Source: an uncultured Collinsella sp.
GTDB lineage: Bacteria > Actinomycetota > Coriobacteriia > Coriobacteriales > Coriobacteriaceae
Length of the DNA stretch: 64,000 nucleotides
Reading direction: 5' to 3'
NCBI GenBank assembly: GCA_958352845.1
Contig: CATWQC010000007.1
Coordinates: forward strand, 35,973 to 99,972
Made by a program: the position numbers and the translations under genes. A model generated the notes under the pieces. That model saw only the letters and a program-made list of their open reading frames with translations. It made no database searches and was not told where the DNA came from. Below, one piece after another: positions 50,330 through 59,104 of the stretch. Numbering within the stretch: position 1 is the stretch's first letter; every line of letters starts with the position of its first letter.

Positions 50330-50686
50330 TTAATCGTCGGGGGTTTCGATTTCGATACTGGCGATGTCGAGCTCGCGGCCGTGCAGCAGGCGCACGTTGG
50401 CGCCGCCACATTGAGGGCAGCGGCAATGGAAACGGTCGTGATCGAAGACCTCACCGCAGTCCAGACACTCGCTTTGTGGATGGACTTCCTCCACGGCAAG
50501 CTCGCAGCCGCGCGTGAGCGGATCCTCGTCGCGAAACGTCTCCCAGGCAAAGTCGAGCGCCTCGCGTACGATCTCGGTCATATCCCCGATACGCAGCGTT
50601 ACCAAAACGGCGCGCGAGGCCCCCGCCCCACGCGCCGCGCGAATCACTGAATCGAGTATGCCGTTGACAATGCCAACCTCGTGCAT
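50330..50686 (-). CDS. hypA: Hydrogenase maturation nickel metallochaperone HypA
   Basis: This 118-aa protein begins MHEVGIV, with His2 the nickel ligand, and has the zinc-binding CLDC...CPQC pairs. It hands nickel to HypB. No hydrogenase structural genes or hypCDEF are in the window, so the target is elsewhere. It is 6 bp after tatC, hinting at cotranscription with the Tat genes; [NiFe] hydrogenases often use Tat for export. Confidence 0.93.
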   Translation of the reverse strand: MHEVGIVNGILDSVIRAARGAGASRAVLVTLRIGDMTEIVREALDFAWETFRDEDPLTRGCELAVEEVHPQSECLDCGEVFDHDRFHCRCPQCGGANVRLLHGRELDIASIEIETPDD

Positions 50687-50692
50687 ACCGAT

Positions 50693-51487
50693 TTACTCCT
50701 CGTCGTCCTCTTCGTCGTCCGAAAACAGGTCCAGACGGCTCACAAACAAGCCCTCCTTGCCCTCGCGCGCGGTAATGACCACGCGAGCGATAGCGAGCGA
50801 AATCTCGTAGAGCGAGAGCAGGGCGCCATACATGAGCCCCAGCGTAACGGGCGAGCCGTCGGGCGTAATCACAGCCGAGCCCACAAGCAGGCCCACGTAC
50901 ACGTAGCGCCAGGCGCTGCGGAAGGCCGCGTAGGACACGATGTGGAAAACAGACAGGTAGAAGATGATGAGCGGCAACTCAAACGCCACACCAAAGCCGA
51001 TCATAAAGAGCAGCTCCATGTTGACGTAGTTCTCCAGATCGGGCAGCGCCGTGGCGACGGCCGAGGTCTCGCCGATGAGCCACTCAAAGCCCGCAGGGAT
51101 GATGATGAAGTAGCAAAAGATTGCGCCCAGGAAGAACAGCACCGTCGAGGCGAGCACCGTGGGCACGACCCACTTGCGCTCGTTGGGGCGAAGCGCCGGC
51201 AGGAAAAACGCCAGAATCTGCCAGATGATCATGGGCGTGCACATGACCACGGCCATCTTGATGGCCAGCGAGAAGCGCAAGCCAAAGCCGCCGAGCGTGG
51301 TAGTGATGTAGAACTTACCGTCCGGCACAAAGGAGCGGATGGGATCTTCCAGGATGTCGAGCACAACAGGCGTGGCGAAATACAGCACGATAGCGGCGGC
51401 AAACACCGACACGACCACGATGGTCAGGCGGCGACGGAGCTCTCCCAGGTGATCGAAGAGCGGCATACGCGCAGGTCCGATAGGCAT
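50693..51487 (-). CDS. tatC: Sec-independent protein translocase TatC
   Basis: This 264-aa membrane protein has six predicted helices and the signature MPLFDHLGELRRRLTIVVVS with the signal-peptide-binding Glu, and the FVPDGKFYI loop. It recognises twin-arginine signal peptides. ATG 51487 overlaps the TatA stop by one base (TAATG), with GGGAGG upstream. The tail is acidic (DDEEDDEE). Confidence 0.95.
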   Translation of the reverse strand: MPIGPARMPLFDHLGELRRRLTIVVVSVFAAAIVLYFATPVVLDILEDPIRSFVPDGKFYITTTLGGFGLRFSLAIKMAVVMCTPMIIWQILAFFLPALRPNERKWVVPTVLASTVLFFLGAIFCYFIIIPAGFEWLIGETSAVATALPDLENYVNMELLFMIGFGVAFELPLIIFYLSVFHIVSYAAFRSAWRYVYVGLLVGSAVITPDGSPVTLGLMYGALLSLYEISLAIARVVITAREGKEGLFVSRLDLFSDDEEDDEE

Positions 51488-52074
51488 TACTCATCGCCTC
51501 CCTTCGGGGCGTCGGCGGCAGCGGCATCGTCCTCGGCCTCGAGCTCGCGAGCGAGCTGGTCGACGACGGCCTTGCGCTTGCGGGGACGACGAGCGTAGAG
51601 GTCAGCCGTCGTGGGCTCTGCCGGCTCGGGCTCGGGCTCCGGCTCTGCAGCAGGCTCGGGCTCGACGGCGGCATCGGCAGGCTCGGCCTTGGCGGGCTCG
51701 GCGCTCTCGGCCTCATCAGCAGCGCCTTCGCCCTCGGTGGCACCCTCGCTCGCAGCCTTCTCGGCGGCAAGGCGGGCACGGCGCTCGGCAAAGGTCTCCT
51801 TCTTTGCGGGCGCGGCCGTCTCGACGGCATCCTCGTCCGCATCGGAATCGTCATCGACGGCAGCCTTCTTGGGCTTGACCGGGGCCGACGCGGCTTCGCT
51901 TACCGGATCGATGATCTCGGACTGAACAACGGCCGTCATCTTTTCCTGCGTCTCGCGGAACTGACGGATGGCACGGCCGATCGTGCGGCCCATCTGCGGG
52001 AGCTTATCCGGGCCAAACAGCAAAAAGCCGAAGACCACGATGATTGCCAGCTCACCCTCTCCAATACCAAACAC
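51487..52074 (-). CDS. tatA: Sec-independent protein translocase TatA/TatB
   Basis: This ~195-aa protein has a short N-terminal membrane helix (FGIGEGELAIIVVFGFLLFGPDKLPQMGRTIGRAIRQF), the FGP-type hinge and an amphipathic helix. A long Ala/Glu/Pro-rich, acidic C-terminus follows (about 80-185), ending in RRPRKRKAVVDQLARELEAED. GTG 52074 lies five bases after GGAGG; a longer frame upstream lacks an RBS. It builds the translocation pore with TatC. Confidence 0.88.
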   Translation of the reverse strand: MFGIGEGELAIIVVFGFLLFGPDKLPQMGRTIGRAIRQFRETQEKMTAVVQSEIIDPVSEAASAPVKPKKAAVDDDSDADEDAVETAAPAKKETFAERRARLAAEKAASEGATEGEGAADEAESAEPAKAEPADAAVEPEPAAEPEPEPEPAEPTTADLYARRPRKRKAVVDQLARELEAEDDAAAADAPKGGDE

Positions 52075-52227
52075 ACATACCTCCAAGGCTCGATGTGAGT
52101 CGAGCCCGCACCGCGCCATTCGGCCGGAACTCGTCTATTCATTCGGTCAAGTATAGCGCCCGGACGCCAAAACGTCCGAGCGCATCACAAACATATGCCA
52201 AACGGCACGCCCTTTTGGGGGCAAAGA

Positions 52228-52542
52228 TTATGCCGCCGTGATCGAAATCTCCTGGTCGACGCCCAGCAGCTGAACCACGCGCATCACCTGGGGCTGCACA
52301 TTAGTGCAGCTAAAGCGCTTACCGTGGTCGACCGCGTGGTGCGCGGCGCCCACGAGCACGCCAATGCCCGTCGAATCGATGTAGCTCACCTGGGCAAAAT
52401 CGAGCTCAACGGCCTCAGTGGGCTGCTCGAGCGCCAGGTCAATGGCATTGCGCAGGCTATCGGCGTTAGAGATATCGATCTCGCCGGTTACCTTAATGGT
52501 GTAGATCTCCGGTGTGGGGTTGGTGGAAATACCCAAATCCAT
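52228..52542 (-). CDS. STAS domain protein (anti-sigma factor antagonist family)
   Basis: This 104-aa protein is a single STAS domain. IKVTGEIDISNADSLRNAIDLAL and the segment VSYIDSTGIGVLVGAAHHA (with the phosphorylatable Ser in DSTG) are diagnostic of SpoIIAA/RsbV. It would release a sigma factor by binding its anti-sigma kinase. No such kinase is adjacent. AAAGGAGCG precedes ATG. Confidence 0.92.
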   Translation of the reverse strand: MDLGISTNPTPEIYTIKVTGEIDISNADSLRNAIDLALEQPTEAVELDFAQVSYIDSTGIGVLVGAAHHAVDHGKRFSCTNVQPQVMRVVQLLGVDQEISITAA

Positions 52543-52593
52543 GCATACGCTCCTTTACGTATCGAAAATGCGGATAGTACGGGAAGCCGCGCG

Positions 52594-53898
52594 TTAGGCG
52601 CGCTCGGCACGCGCAAGCTCGGCAGCGACGAGCTTAACGGCCAGCACCAGCACGTCGAGCGCGGCCTCCAGGTCCTCGACCGTGGGATAGCTCGGCGCGA
52701 TGCGGATGTTGGTGTCGCGCGGGTCCTTGCCATAGGGCCAGGTAGCACCAGCCGGCGTGAGCTTGACGCCCAGGTCGGCGCAAAGCGCGGCGACCTTCTG
52801 GGCCGAGCCCTCGGGACCATCGAAGCTTACAAAGTAGCCGCCGCGGGGGTGCGTCCAGGTGGCGCAGCCCGTGTCGCCCAAGCCCTCGGTAAGCTTGCGC
52901 TCGACAGCCTCAAAGCGCGGGCGCAGGAATTCGGCATGCTTTTTCATGTGCTCCTTGACCGTCTCGATGGTGGGAAGGAAGCGCACGTGACGCAGCTGGT
53001 TGAGCTTGTCGGCGCTGATGAGGCCGGCCTTCAGGCACTTGGAGAACTCGGCGATGACCGCGGGGCTCGCACCGATAAAGCCGATGCCGGCGCCCGGGAA
53101 GGTGATCTTGGACGTCGAGGCAAAGGCCACCACGCGGTCCTCGGTACCCACCGCGCGAGCGAGGTCAAAGATGTTTGCGAGCTCGTCGGTCTCGTCGTAC
53201 AGGTCGTGCACGCAGTAGGCGTTGTCCCAGAAGATGCGGAAATCGAGCGCGTCCGTGGGCATCTCGACCAGGCGGCGCACAGTGTCCTCGCTAAAGGTGA
53301 TGCCCGTGGGGTTGGAATACTTGGGCACGCACCAGATACCCTTGATGGAATCGTCGGCGGCAACGAGGCGCTCGATCTCGTCCATGTCGGGGCCGTTGTC
53401 GGTCATCGCGACGGGAACGTTCTCGATGCCCAAGTCGGCGGTGATGCCAAAGTGGCGATCGTAGCCGGGAACGGGGCACAGGAACTTGACTTTCTTGCCG
53501 TCGTGCGCGGCCTCGTAAGCCTCCCAAGGCTCGCTGCCGCACGAACCGCAGCGCCAAAACATGCCGGCGATATCGTGCTCGATCAGAAGGCTCGACGAAC
53601 CCAGTACGAGCGTCTGCTCGGCAGGGCAACCCAGGAACTCCCCCGCCAGCTTGCGTGCCGAGGGAATGCCCTCAAAGCAACCGTAGTTTGAGCAGTCGAC
53701 GTTGCCGTCGTGCAGATCGGCATCGGCATTGAGGATATCGAGCATGGGTCGAGAGATGTCCACCTGGGAGGGCGACGGCTTGCCGCGGGCCATGTCGAGC
53801 GCCAGGCCCTTGGCCTTGACCTCGGCGACCTCGGCTTTGAGCGCCTCGATGGCGGCATCGAGTTCGGTGGTTTCCATCTTCTGGTAGATCGTCTGCAT
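52594..53898 (-). CDS. PLP-dependent aminotransferase (class I/II, MocR-like aspartate aminotransferase type)
   Basis: This 434-aa enzyme has the segment GIWCVPKYSNPTGITFS, WDNAYCVHDL (Asp and Tyr for the cofactor ring), and the Schiff-base Lys in AFASTSKITFPGAGIGFIG. The N-terminus LALDMARGKPSPSQVDIS and the SSSLL segment resemble the aspartate/alanine aminotransferase group of Corynebacterium AspT. The natural substrate is probably Asp or Ala. Confidence 0.88.
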   Translation of the reverse strand: MQTIYQKMETTELDAAIEALKAEVAEVKAKGLALDMARGKPSPSQVDISRPMLDILNADADLHDGNVDCSNYGCFEGIPSARKLAGEFLGCPAEQTLVLGSSSLLIEHDIAGMFWRCGSCGSEPWEAYEAAHDGKKVKFLCPVPGYDRHFGITADLGIENVPVAMTDNGPDMDEIERLVAADDSIKGIWCVPKYSNPTGITFSEDTVRRLVEMPTDALDFRIFWDNAYCVHDLYDETDELANIFDLARAVGTEDRVVAFASTSKITFPGAGIGFIGASPAVIAEFSKCLKAGLISADKLNQLRHVRFLPTIETVKEHMKKHAEFLRPRFEAVERKLTEGLGDTGCATWTHPRGGYFVSFDGPEGSAQKVAALCADLGVKLTPAGATWPYGKDPRDTNIRIAPSYPTVEDLEAALDVLVLAVKLVAAELARAERA

Positions 53899-54047
53899 GG
53901 GTGCGACCTTTCGCGAAGCGGGACGTTGCAGTTCGTCTAAGTATAGACCGCCACCGCCGCAACGGCATGAAGCCGTGATAGATTAAGTTCATCGCAATGA
54001 ATTATGAATCGCCGCGCATGCCGGCGTGGGGCGCCCAAGGAGGCACT

Positions 54048-54302
54048 ATGGAATACGGATCGTTCCAGGCCGAGGAATTCGGCGACCTGCAGCGCCTGGT
54101 CGACGGGCTGTTTTACGACCGCCGCGCCATCGACCGCCTGGATCTCATCGTACAGGCCGAGATCTTGGACCTGGCGCCCGATCTCATGGAAATCGTGAAC
54201 CTATTGCCGCCCGGCTACTACGACCGCCAATCGCTTTGCGACCAGCTCAACTCCGCCCTTGCCGCCCACGGCTGGGGCGCCGTCTACGGAACGGTGGAAT
54301 AA
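54048..54302 (+). CDS. Small conserved-looking protein of unknown function
   Basis: This 84-aa protein starts at ATG 54048 after a strong AAGGAGG. It is acidic and helical (EEFGDLQRLVDGLFYDRRAIDRLDLIVQAEILDLAPDLMEIVNLLPPGYYDRQSLCDQLNSALAAHGW). No family recognised. It is followed by a terminator and lies between divergent and convergent core genes. Confidence 0.7.
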   Translation: MEYGSFQAEEFGDLQRLVDGLFYDRRAIDRLDLIVQAEILDLAPDLMEIVNLLPPGYYDRQSLCDQLNSALAAHGWGAVYGTVE

Positions 54303-54334
54303 ACCTAGTCGTTTAAGAACGTCCCCAATGACTA

Positions 54335-54376
54335 AAACGCCGCTTGTGATGGTGTTCACAGGCGGCGTTTTCAAAC
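54335..54376. terminator. Bidirectional terminator
   Basis: AAAACGCCGC-TTGTGA..TCACAG-GCGGCGTTTT, a strong stem with A- and T-runs, between the small gene and nhaA. Confidence 0.85.
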
Positions 54377-54388
54377 TTGTATGTGCTC

Positions 54389-55747
54389 TTACTCGTCCTT
54401 GGGCGCGGGGTGTTTGCAGACCACGCTCATGTAGATCATACCGAGCACGGCAGCGGTGACCGAACCGGCAAGGATGGCGGCCTTGGCAGCCAGAACCTCA
54501 AACTGGGCCGTCGGGAAGGCAAGGCCGCTGATGAGGATCGACATGGTGAAGCCGATGCCGCCCAGAATGCCCACACCGGCAATCATGTGCCAGTTAACGT
54601 TATGCGGCAGCTCGCAGACCCTAAACTTAACCAGGGCAAACGTCATGCCAAAGATGCCGATCGGCTTGCCCAGCAGCATGCCAAAGTACACGCCGAGCGT
54701 CACCGGGTCGGTGAGCAGCGTGCTCATATCCACACCCACTAGGCGAACTTGTGCGTTCACGAACGCAAAGATCGGCAGAATCACAAAGTTGACCGGCGTG
54801 GAGATCAGACGCTCCATGCGGATGAGCGGCGGGGTCACGCGGTGCATGACGCGCTCGACCCTGGTGGTCGAGACGGTAAAGTCATGCTGGCCCAGGATGT
54901 GTGCCTCGTCGTCGTAGCGGTCATCAAGCAGCGGCAGGCACTCGCCCAACCAATCGGTGAGGCTATCGAGCTTGACGCCGCACTTGGCCGGAATGGTAAA
55001 GGCCAGGATGACGCCGGCGAGCGTGGCATGTACACCGCTCTTGAACATGCAGAACCACAACAGCAGGCCCAGTACCGAATACGGGGCGAGGCGGTAATGC
55101 TGCGTCTTGTTGAGCCACACGAGCGCGCAGGTCACCAGCGCGGCGGCGCCCAACCAAAACGGATTGGGGCTCTGACCGTAGAAGATGGCGATGGCGGCGA
55201 TGGAGATGAGGTCATCGGCGATGGCGAGCGTCGAGAAGAACACGCGCACGCCGTTGGGCACGCGGTTGCCCAAAAGCGACAGCACGCCCAGCGCAAAGGC
55301 AATATCGGTTGCCATGGGGATGGCCCAACCGTTGCGGGCGCCGGCATGGTTAAAGATCAGGTAGATGCAGGCAGGAACGACGACGCCGCCCACGGCCGCC
55401 AGCATGGGAAGCATGGCCTGACGCGGATTCTTGAGCTCGCCGACCGTCATCTCGTACTTAAGCTCAATGCCCACCAACAAAAAGAAAATCGCCATGAGGA
55501 AGTCGTTGACGAAAAGCTCAACGGTAAGACCGGCCGTAAGGTTGCCCAGACCCACATACAGCGGGGTCTCCAAAAAGTGATGGATGGCCTCGTAGGCATC
55601 GGTATTGGCGCAAATGACGGCGGCGATGGCGGCGATGACCATAACCGCGGCGGAAATCGTGCCGTTCTCGGCGATGCGCTCCCAAATGTCGTGGCGTTCA
55701 AAGCGCTTGCGCTCACGGACGTTGAACAGCTGCTCGGTTGCTGCCAT
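54389..55747 (-). CDS. nhaA: Na+/H+ antiporter NhaA
   Basis: This 452-aa membrane antiporter exchanges Na+ for H+. Eleven or twelve helices are evident. Motifs: WAIPMATDIAFALGVLSLLG, the ion-binding Asp pair in LAIADDLISIAAIAIFY, and LGKPIGIFG. The length is somewhat above E. coli NhaA (388) because of a longer N-terminus and a cytoplasmic insert near DSLTDWLGECLPLLDDRYDDE. Confidence 0.95.
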   Translation of the reverse strand: MAATEQLFNVRERKRFERHDIWERIAENGTISAAVMVIAAIAAVICANTDAYEAIHHFLETPLYVGLGNLTAGLTVELFVNDFLMAIFFLLVGIELKYEMTVGELKNPRQAMLPMLAAVGGVVVPACIYLIFNHAGARNGWAIPMATDIAFALGVLSLLGNRVPNGVRVFFSTLAIADDLISIAAIAIFYGQSPNPFWLGAAALVTCALVWLNKTQHYRLAPYSVLGLLLWFCMFKSGVHATLAGVILAFTIPAKCGVKLDSLTDWLGECLPLLDDRYDDEAHILGQHDFTVSTTRVERVMHRVTPPLIRMERLISTPVNFVILPIFAFVNAQVRLVGVDMSTLLTDPVTLGVYFGMLLGKPIGIFGMTFALVKFRVCELPHNVNWHMIAGVGILGGIGFTMSILISGLAFPTAQFEVLAAKAAILAGSVTAAVLGMIYMSVVCKHPAPKDE

Positions 55748-55951
55748 GGGCGGCTCCTTTCACGGGAAAGCTCCCGTCTTAAAAAAGCACGGCCCGCCCA
55801 AGTGGCGGCGCCGCGCTCTAACGTATTACGCTTGCATCTAGCCTACCCTGCACGACAAGCACGCAGGCGTGGCCGAAAAGCGGAACCACAGGTTGAACAT
55901 TATTTGCTCAACGGCACGGGCACGCCTGTCCAAGAGACGACGCGGCGCATG

Positions 55952-55995
55952 CACAAAAAACGACCGGAGCGCGGAGCGTCCGCGATCCGGTCGTG
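55952..55995 (-). terminator. Terminator after the pyrophosphatase gene
   Basis: ACGACCGGATCGCGGA..TCCGCGCTCCGGTCGT stem followed on the minus strand by TTTTTTG. Confidence 0.8.
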
Positions 55996-56013
55996 GCGTT
56001 CGGTCAACTAAAC

Positions 56014-56937
56014 CTAGCAGGCGGCCATGATGGGGGCAGCGACCTGCTTCTTACGGGAGAGGACGCCCGGCATCCAGACGCCGTCGTGCTCATCGGCAAT
56101 GCCCAGGCCCTTCTGAGCAGCCTCGGTCTCGCCCTCGAGCAGGACCTGCGAGCCCTCCTCCATGATGTCGGTGATGCACAGGACAATGCCGTCAGCACCC
56201 TTCTCGGCGGCGTAGGCGCGCATGGCCTCGCGGATCTCGTCAATCATGCCAAGCGCACGGCTCTTGTCGACGGTCTCGTACTGGCCGATGAGCAGCTTCT
56301 TGCCGGCGGGCTCGAACATCTTGATGTCGTTGCCGACCATCTCGGCAGCGGTGAAGGAGCCGGACGGGCGGGTAAGGAAGACCTCCATGCCAAACTTGAC
56401 CGGGTCGACGCCCACCTGCTCGCCGAGCTTGGCGGCGACGGCGCGGTCGACATCGGTGGTGGTGGGGCTCTTGAGCATGAGCGTGTCGGTCATCATGGCC
56501 GAAAGCAGCAGCTTGGCCTGGACGTCGGAAAGCTCAACGCCGAGCACGCCGGCGAGCTTGGTGACGATGGTGCAGCTGGAGCCCCAGGGCAGGCAGATGT
56601 AGTGCAGCGGGCCGGCGGTCTCGAAGTCGCCGATGCGGTGATGGTCGACAACACCAAAGACCGTGGCGTCCTTAAGGCCGGCGACGGATTGGGCGGACTC
56701 GTTGTGGTCGGTGAGGACGACGAGCTGACCGGCCTCGACGGACTCGATCACGCGGGGCTCGGCAATGCCGGCATCGGCGAGCAGCTTGGCGGACTCGGCC
56801 GGAAGCTGGCCCAGAGCGCAAGCCTCGTAGGTGTTGCCGGCATACTCAACCTGGTTAAGCAGCTGGGACAGGACGACGGCGCTCATGATGGCGTCGTTAT
56901 CGGGGTTCTGGTGACCAAAGACAAGAACGTTTGCCAT
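56014..56937 (-). CDS. ppaC: Manganese-dependent inorganic pyrophosphatase
   Basis: This 307-aa DHH-family phosphoesterase hydrolyses pyrophosphate. Metal ligands are in FGHQNPDNDAIMSA and the DHH motif GVVDHHRIGDF. The C-terminal DHHA2 domain ends with PGVLSRKKQVAAPI, the substrate-binding Ser-Arg-Lys-Lys. The length is standard for family II enzymes. Confidence 0.95.
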   Translation of the reverse strand: MANVLVFGHQNPDNDAIMSAVVLSQLLNQVEYAGNTYEACALGQLPAESAKLLADAGIAEPRVIESVEAGQLVVLTDHNESAQSVAGLKDATVFGVVDHHRIGDFETAGPLHYICLPWGSSCTIVTKLAGVLGVELSDVQAKLLLSAMMTDTLMLKSPTTTDVDRAVAAKLGEQVGVDPVKFGMEVFLTRPSGSFTAAEMVGNDIKMFEPAGKKLLIGQYETVDKSRALGMIDEIREAMRAYAAEKGADGIVLCITDIMEEGSQVLLEGETEAAQKGLGIADEHDGVWMPGVLSRKKQVAAPIMAAC

Positions 56938-57061
56938 GGATATCCTCCACTTGATATGTGTACTTGGACGTAGCTATGGTAGCACGCCGATGCCGAGCCT
57001 TCGCAGACGGAAGGGCCACGGCATATTTTGTGGCAGGTATGGGGGCCAAGGCTGTCCCTTT

Positions 57062-57100
57062 TGCACCATGTTGGTGCAAAGTAACCTGACCCCCTTGCAC
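57062..57100. repeat. Small hairpin repeat
   Basis: TGCACC-ATGTT-GGTGCA followed by AAAGTAACCTGACCCCCTTGCACC, between ppaC and glk. It has no T-run in either useful direction. Similar GACCCC/GGGACAGG text occurs at 58124-58134. Confidence 0.4.
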
Positions 57101-57103
57101 CAG

Positions 57104-58057
57104 CTATTTACCGGCGGCGCGCAGGGCTACGTAGGCGGCACCGATGATGCCGGCGTCGTTTCCGAGCGAAGCGACCTTAATGGGCGTCTCGCGCGAGGCG
57201 GAAAGCGCGTAGCGCTGGAAGTGCTCGCGAACCTTATCGAGGTAGACATCGGCCGAAGCGGACGCGCCGCCACCGATCAGGAACATCTCGGGGTCGACCA
57301 CGTTGGCGATAAGTGCCAGAGCACGACCGAGATAGTCAGCCATGGTATCGGCAGCTGCCAGCGCGAGCTTGTCGCCCTCGCGGCAGGCCTGGAACACGTC
57401 CTTGGAATCGGAGGGGCCGGTGAGCTCGATGGGCTCGACGCCCGCCTTCTTGCACTCGGCCAGGTAATTGCTCACCACGCCGGTGGCGCTGGAATACTGC
57501 TCCAGGTGGCCATGGCCGCCACAGCCGCAGGTGCGCTCCTCGGCCGGGTTCAGGCACATGTGGCCAATCTCGCCGCCGGCACCCACAACGCCCGATACCA
57601 CGTCGCCGTTAATGATAACGCCGCCGCCCACGCCGGTACCGATGGTGACCATCACCACGTTCTGCACGCCCTTGGCAGAACCGAGCCAGGCCTCGCCCAT
57701 GGCAGCGGCGTTGGCATCGTTCTCATACTTAACGACCGCATCAGGGCAGTGCTCCTGGATGGCGATCTTGAGCTCGGGCAGGTTAATGGCAATGTTGGCC
57801 TTGACCTTGGCATCGCCCGACGCCGGGATGGGGCACGGAACGGCCAGGCCAATGCCTGCCACAAAGGCGCGCGGAATCTGCGCCTTGGCGACCACCTGGT
57901 CGATAGCCTCGGTCACCGCGGCAAAGCCCGCAGCGTCAACGATGGGAGGCGTGGGCACGCTGGCCTTGGCCAGCAGATTTCCGTCCTCGTCGAACAGGCC
58001 CTCCTTAACCGAAGTGCCGCCGACGTCGATGCCGATGTAGTACTGCTTGGGTTCCAT
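57104..58057 (-). CDS. glk: ROK family glucokinase
   Basis: This 317-aa kinase phosphorylates glucose (or another hexose). ATP motif: YYIGIDVGGTSVKEGLFDEDG; sugar-binding ENDANAAAMGEAW; zinc motif GHMCLNPAEERTCGCGGHGHLEQYSS. ATG 58057 follows AAAGGTGG; longer frames lack support. It could handle glucose released by the GH1 enzymes. Confidence 0.92.
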   Translation of the reverse strand: MEPKQYYIGIDVGGTSVKEGLFDEDGNLLAKASVPTPPIVDAAGFAAVTEAIDQVVAKAQIPRAFVAGIGLAVPCPIPASGDAKVKANIAINLPELKIAIQEHCPDAVVKYENDANAAAMGEAWLGSAKGVQNVVMVTIGTGVGGGVIINGDVVSGVVGAGGEIGHMCLNPAEERTCGCGGHGHLEQYSSATGVVSNYLAECKKAGVEPIELTGPSDSKDVFQACREGDKLALAAADTMADYLGRALALIANVVDPEMFLIGGGASASADVYLDKVREHFQRYALSASRETPIKVASLGNDAGIIGAAYVALRAAGK

Positions 58058-58111
58058 GGGGGCCCACCTTTCTCGTTTAAACATTGCCTGTATGGTACCG
58101 CTCCCAAAGCA

Positions 58112-58152
58112 AAAACCTACCAAAAAGGGACAGGTTTGTTTTGGCAGGTTTT
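58112..58152. repeat. Inverted repeat family C, copy 1
   Basis: AAAACCTACCAAAA pairs with TTTTGGCAGGTTTT (one mismatch) around GGGACAGGTTTG. A related longer copy is at 62009-62088. Confidence 0.6.
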
Positions 58153-58210
58153 ATCTGGGGAAACGCAAATGGCCGCCCAACAGGCCACGCAAGACCATTC
58201 CCAAAAATAA

Positions 58211-58241
58211 GGGCGCCGGGAGGCGGTGACTCCCGGCGCCC
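58211..58241 (-). terminator. Terminator after the cellobiose EIIA gene
   Basis: GGGCGCCGGGAG and CTCCCGGCGCCC form a perfect 12-bp stem; on the minus strand TTATTTTTGG follows. Confidence 0.85.
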
Positions 58242-58298
58242 GTCAAAGGGACTATGTTGTCTGTTGGACCGCACGGTCCATCGCGGCGATAACGCCGA

Positions 58299-58631
58299 CT
58301 AGGCCTGAAGTGCCTGCAGCTGCTTGTGAACCTCGATGAGCTCCGTCGCCATGACTCGCATGGTCTCGGTACCGGCCATCTGGTCCTCGGCATGCAGCAG
58401 AATCAACGGGGCCTCGCCGTTACGCTCGCCGTTGGCCTCCTTCTTCAGAAGCCCCATGTGAACATCGTGACCACCGTTATAGGCCTCGTCGCCCTGCTTG
58501 ATAAGCTCCTCGGCGGCGTCAAAATCGCCCTCCTTGGCCTTTTGCACGGCATTGATGTACATGCTCTTGGCGGTACCGACGTAGCTGATGATCTCAAAGC
58601 AGGTCATCTGCAGTTCGTTCATATCGTCCAT
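58299..58631 (-). CDS. PTS lactose/cellobiose-family EIIA
   Basis: This 110-aa helical protein forms the trimeric phosphocarrier of lactose-type PTS. The phosphorylated residue is His80 in LILLHAEDQM. The start is ATG 58631; an in-frame GTG at 58640 is possible. It is the only lactose-family EIIA in the window, and may also phosphorylate the EIIB domains of the three EIICB proteins at 3708, 6905 and 12767. Confidence 0.93.
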   Translation of the reverse strand: MDDMNELQMTCFEIISYVGTAKSMYINAVQKAKEGDFDAAEELIKQGDEAYNGGHDVHMGLLKKEANGERNGEAPLILLHAEDQMAGTETMRVMATELIEVHKQLQALQA

Positions 58632-58640
58632 GCGGAGCAC

Positions 58641-58943
58641 CTAGCCCATCACGCTGACGCAGTGGTCGATGATGCCGGCAGCGTTCATGCGGCCGTAGTC
58701 GACCATGTTGATGACTTCGACCGGAAAACGACCGGCGGCCTCCTTCTCAAAATCGCCCTTGGTGTAGCCGATCTGCGGGCCAAGCAGCAACATGTCGCAC
58801 TCGTCCAGGTGATCGTGGGCCTCGTTCATGGGACGAGCCTCGACCTCAATATCCAGACCACGGTTCGCAACCTCGGCCTGCATCTTCTGGACCAGCAGGC
58901 TCGTGGACATACCGGCATTGCAGCAGAGCATGATCTTCTTCAT
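58641..58943 (-). CDS. PTS lactose/cellobiose-family EIIB
   Basis: This 100-aa subunit carries the phospho-cysteine in MLCCNAGMSTSLLVQKM (Cys8 by comparison with CelA). LLLGPQIGY is typical. It is unfused, unlike the EIICB proteins in the first 15 kb. The EIIA gene follows directly. Confidence 0.94.
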   Translation of the reverse strand: MKKIMLCCNAGMSTSLLVQKMQAEVANRGLDIEVEARPMNEAHDHLDECDMLLLGPQIGYTKGDFEKEAAGRFPVEVINMVDYGRMNAAGIIDHCVSVMG

Positions 58944-59104
58944 GGTTTCCTCCTTATAACTGCGCGGCGCGCAGACGACGACTGGTTGTATTCCTTGCGG
59001 TTATTGTGCCCGCTCCCCTGTATCTTTACGCAAGGGAGAGAGCCGCGGGCACCGGCACCGCGTACCGGCGCCCGCAAAGGTGAAAGGGACGAACGTTAGG
59101 CGTT

